A stretch of 64,000 nt of DNA from Odontesthes bonariensis (Eukaryota > Chordata > Actinopteri > Atheriniformes > Atherinopsidae), in the NCBI RefSeq assembly GCF_027942865.1, contig NC_134509.1:7602254-7666253 (forward strand), written 5' to 3'. Below the pieces are notes generated by a model. The model did not search any database, was not told the origin of the DNA, and was given only the letters and a program-made list of their open reading frames with translations. Below, in pieces: positions 63,105-64,000 of the stretch (position 1 is its first letter; the number at the start of each line of letters is the position of its first letter). Made by a program: the position numbers and the translations under genes.

Positions 63105-63820
63105 ATGAAGACTCTGGCTCTCCTCTCCATCTGCGCTCTTCTGTCAGTCTGCTGGTCCATGGGAGGTAAGGAAAAACTCCTCTACTTCTCTCTGCATTAT
63201 TTGGGGCAATGCAAGCTCCTTGGCGACGTTTAACAAATGTTTTTGCTTTCTGTGTTCATCAGCCGTGGAACCTGAGGTCGTCGTGGATCCTGCGGCTGAC
63301 ACAGCTGCTGACACAGCTGCTGAAGCTGCACCTGCTGACCCCACAGCTGCCGCCCCAGATTCATCCTCCTCTTCCTCCTCCGAGTCTGATTCATTTTCGT
63401 CCTCTGCATCAGACTCTTCAGCATCTGATTCCAACTCTAGCTCAGACTCATCAGCCTCCGATTCAAGCTCAGAGTCCTCCTCCTCCTCATCCTCCTCCTC
63501 TGAATCGTCCTCCTCTGAGTCCGACTCCTCTGCCTCTGACTCCTCAGCGTCCGACTCCACTTCCTCTGAGTCCTCTTCGTCATCTTCCTCGTCGTCATCA
63601 GAGTCCATCAGTGTTGAAGGTGAGTCGCTGTTTGTTGCATGGTTTTGAAATGAAAGTTGTTTTGCTATGACTGCAAAACAAGAAAACTCACAAAAACCTC
63701 TTCCTTTTCCTTAGTTCCTTTAGCTTCTGAGGTGATTATGAAGAGAGACCTGGCCGCTGTTCTCCTGAGGAGTAGAAGAGCTGCTCCAGGAGGAAACCTC
63801 AGCCCTCTGCAGCTGGAAAG
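63105..63820 (+). CDS. Osteocalcin-like (OC2-type) Gla protein precursor, 3' end off the window
   Basis: Secreted vitamin K-dependent bone-matrix protein. Exons 63105-63165, 63263-63619 and 63715-63820 join in consistent phase; the last ends in phase 2 at LE-AG|GTACAG. The Gla exon (expected to begin SLREVCE or similar) lies beyond or near the window edge and was not found in the remaining 180 bp. Seen: a hydrophobic signal peptide (about residues 1-20), an Ala/Pro-rich stretch, then about 85 residues that are almost only Ser, Asp, Glu and Ala with many S-x-E/S-x-D acceptor patterns for secretory casein kinase (Fam20C-type). These are followed by a docking-like segment (VIMKRDLAAVLL), furin site RSRR and the mature N-terminus AAPGGNLSPLQLE. 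The Ser-rich propeptide is the mark of teleost osteocalcin isoform 2. MGP is unlikely: nothing resembles its body. Confidence 0.82.
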
Positions 63821-64000
63821 GTACAGTCAGTGGATAAAACAGGCTCAAAGAGCATGATCACACATTGTTAGCTTTTGTTTTGCTTGACCTTTGTGACAAT
63901 TCATTTAGGGGATCCTACCTTGTCAAATCATAACATTTTCTTTTTTAAACAAGTAAAAAACAGGAACAAAGAGCACGTGGTTTCACATGTTGTCTGACCA

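Noticed and set aside
63144-63608. 154-residue Asp/Glu-rich reading frame on the - strand
   Set aside because: It is the antisense shadow of the serine-rich osteocalcin-like exon (TCC/TCA read backwards gives GGA/TGA-type and acidic codons). The + strand has signal peptide, splice sites and furin site.
1-64000. CRISPR arrays, operons or bacterial mobile elements
   Set aside because: The sequence is plainly vertebrate. The repeats seen are microsatellites and eukaryotic transposons, with no spaced direct-repeat array.

Overview
This is a piece of a ray-finned (teleost) fish nuclear genome. It contains split genes with GT/AG introns, abundant dinucleotide and homopolymer microsatellites, several decayed Tc1/mariner copies, TTAA-flanked and hAT-type MITEs, and dispersed repeats typical of teleosts. 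All gene names come from reading translated exons against remembered family sequences; no search was run. The species cannot be named; the repeats suggest a percomorph.

Layout. (1) 1-27,050 is the 3' part of an RBFOX RNA-binding splicing-factor gene on the + strand, best matched to rbfox2. Eleven coding exons (9,433-23,103) encode 354 residues. The N-terminal exon(s) lie upstream, and a long 3' UTR follows. (2) 27,060-29,450 is intergenic and carries a hAT-like element and a tRNA-derived SINE-like insertion with an 11-bp target duplication. (3) 29,450-40,870 holds three copies of a gene for the inhibitory gamma subunit of photoreceptor PDE6, best matched to cone pde6h. Copy 1 is on the - strand. 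Copies 2 (+) and 3 (-) sit in the arms of a 6.9-kb inverted repeat with a spacer of about 290 bp. (4) 40,870-50,500 has no recognisable gene. (5) 50,585-56,423 is a seven-exon erp27 gene on the + strand, ending in KTEL. (6) 56,480-63,000 has no gene but holds a large foldback MITE, a Tc1 remnant and a perfect hairpin. (7) 63,105-63,820, running into the right edge, is an osteocalcin-type vitamin K-dependent gene with a very serine-rich propeptide (teleost OC2-like), cut off before its Gla exon.

In human, MGP, ERP27, ARHGDIB and PDE6H are neighbours on 12p12.3. The order pde6h - erp27 - Gla-protein gene here therefore looks like the same ancestral block, with an osteocalcin-like gene in the MGP position and no arhgdib visible between pde6h and erp27. 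RBFOX2 is on human 22q, so its adjacency fits the ancestral 12/22 linkage. These are unrelated genes (splicing, cone phototransduction, ER chaperone, bone matrix), so the linkage is historical rather than functional.

The most unusual structure is the pde6h triplication. Its two near-identical copies form an inverted repeat. The third has its own promoter and shares with them only sharply bounded blocks: both coding exons, about 115 bp of intron and some 3' UTR.
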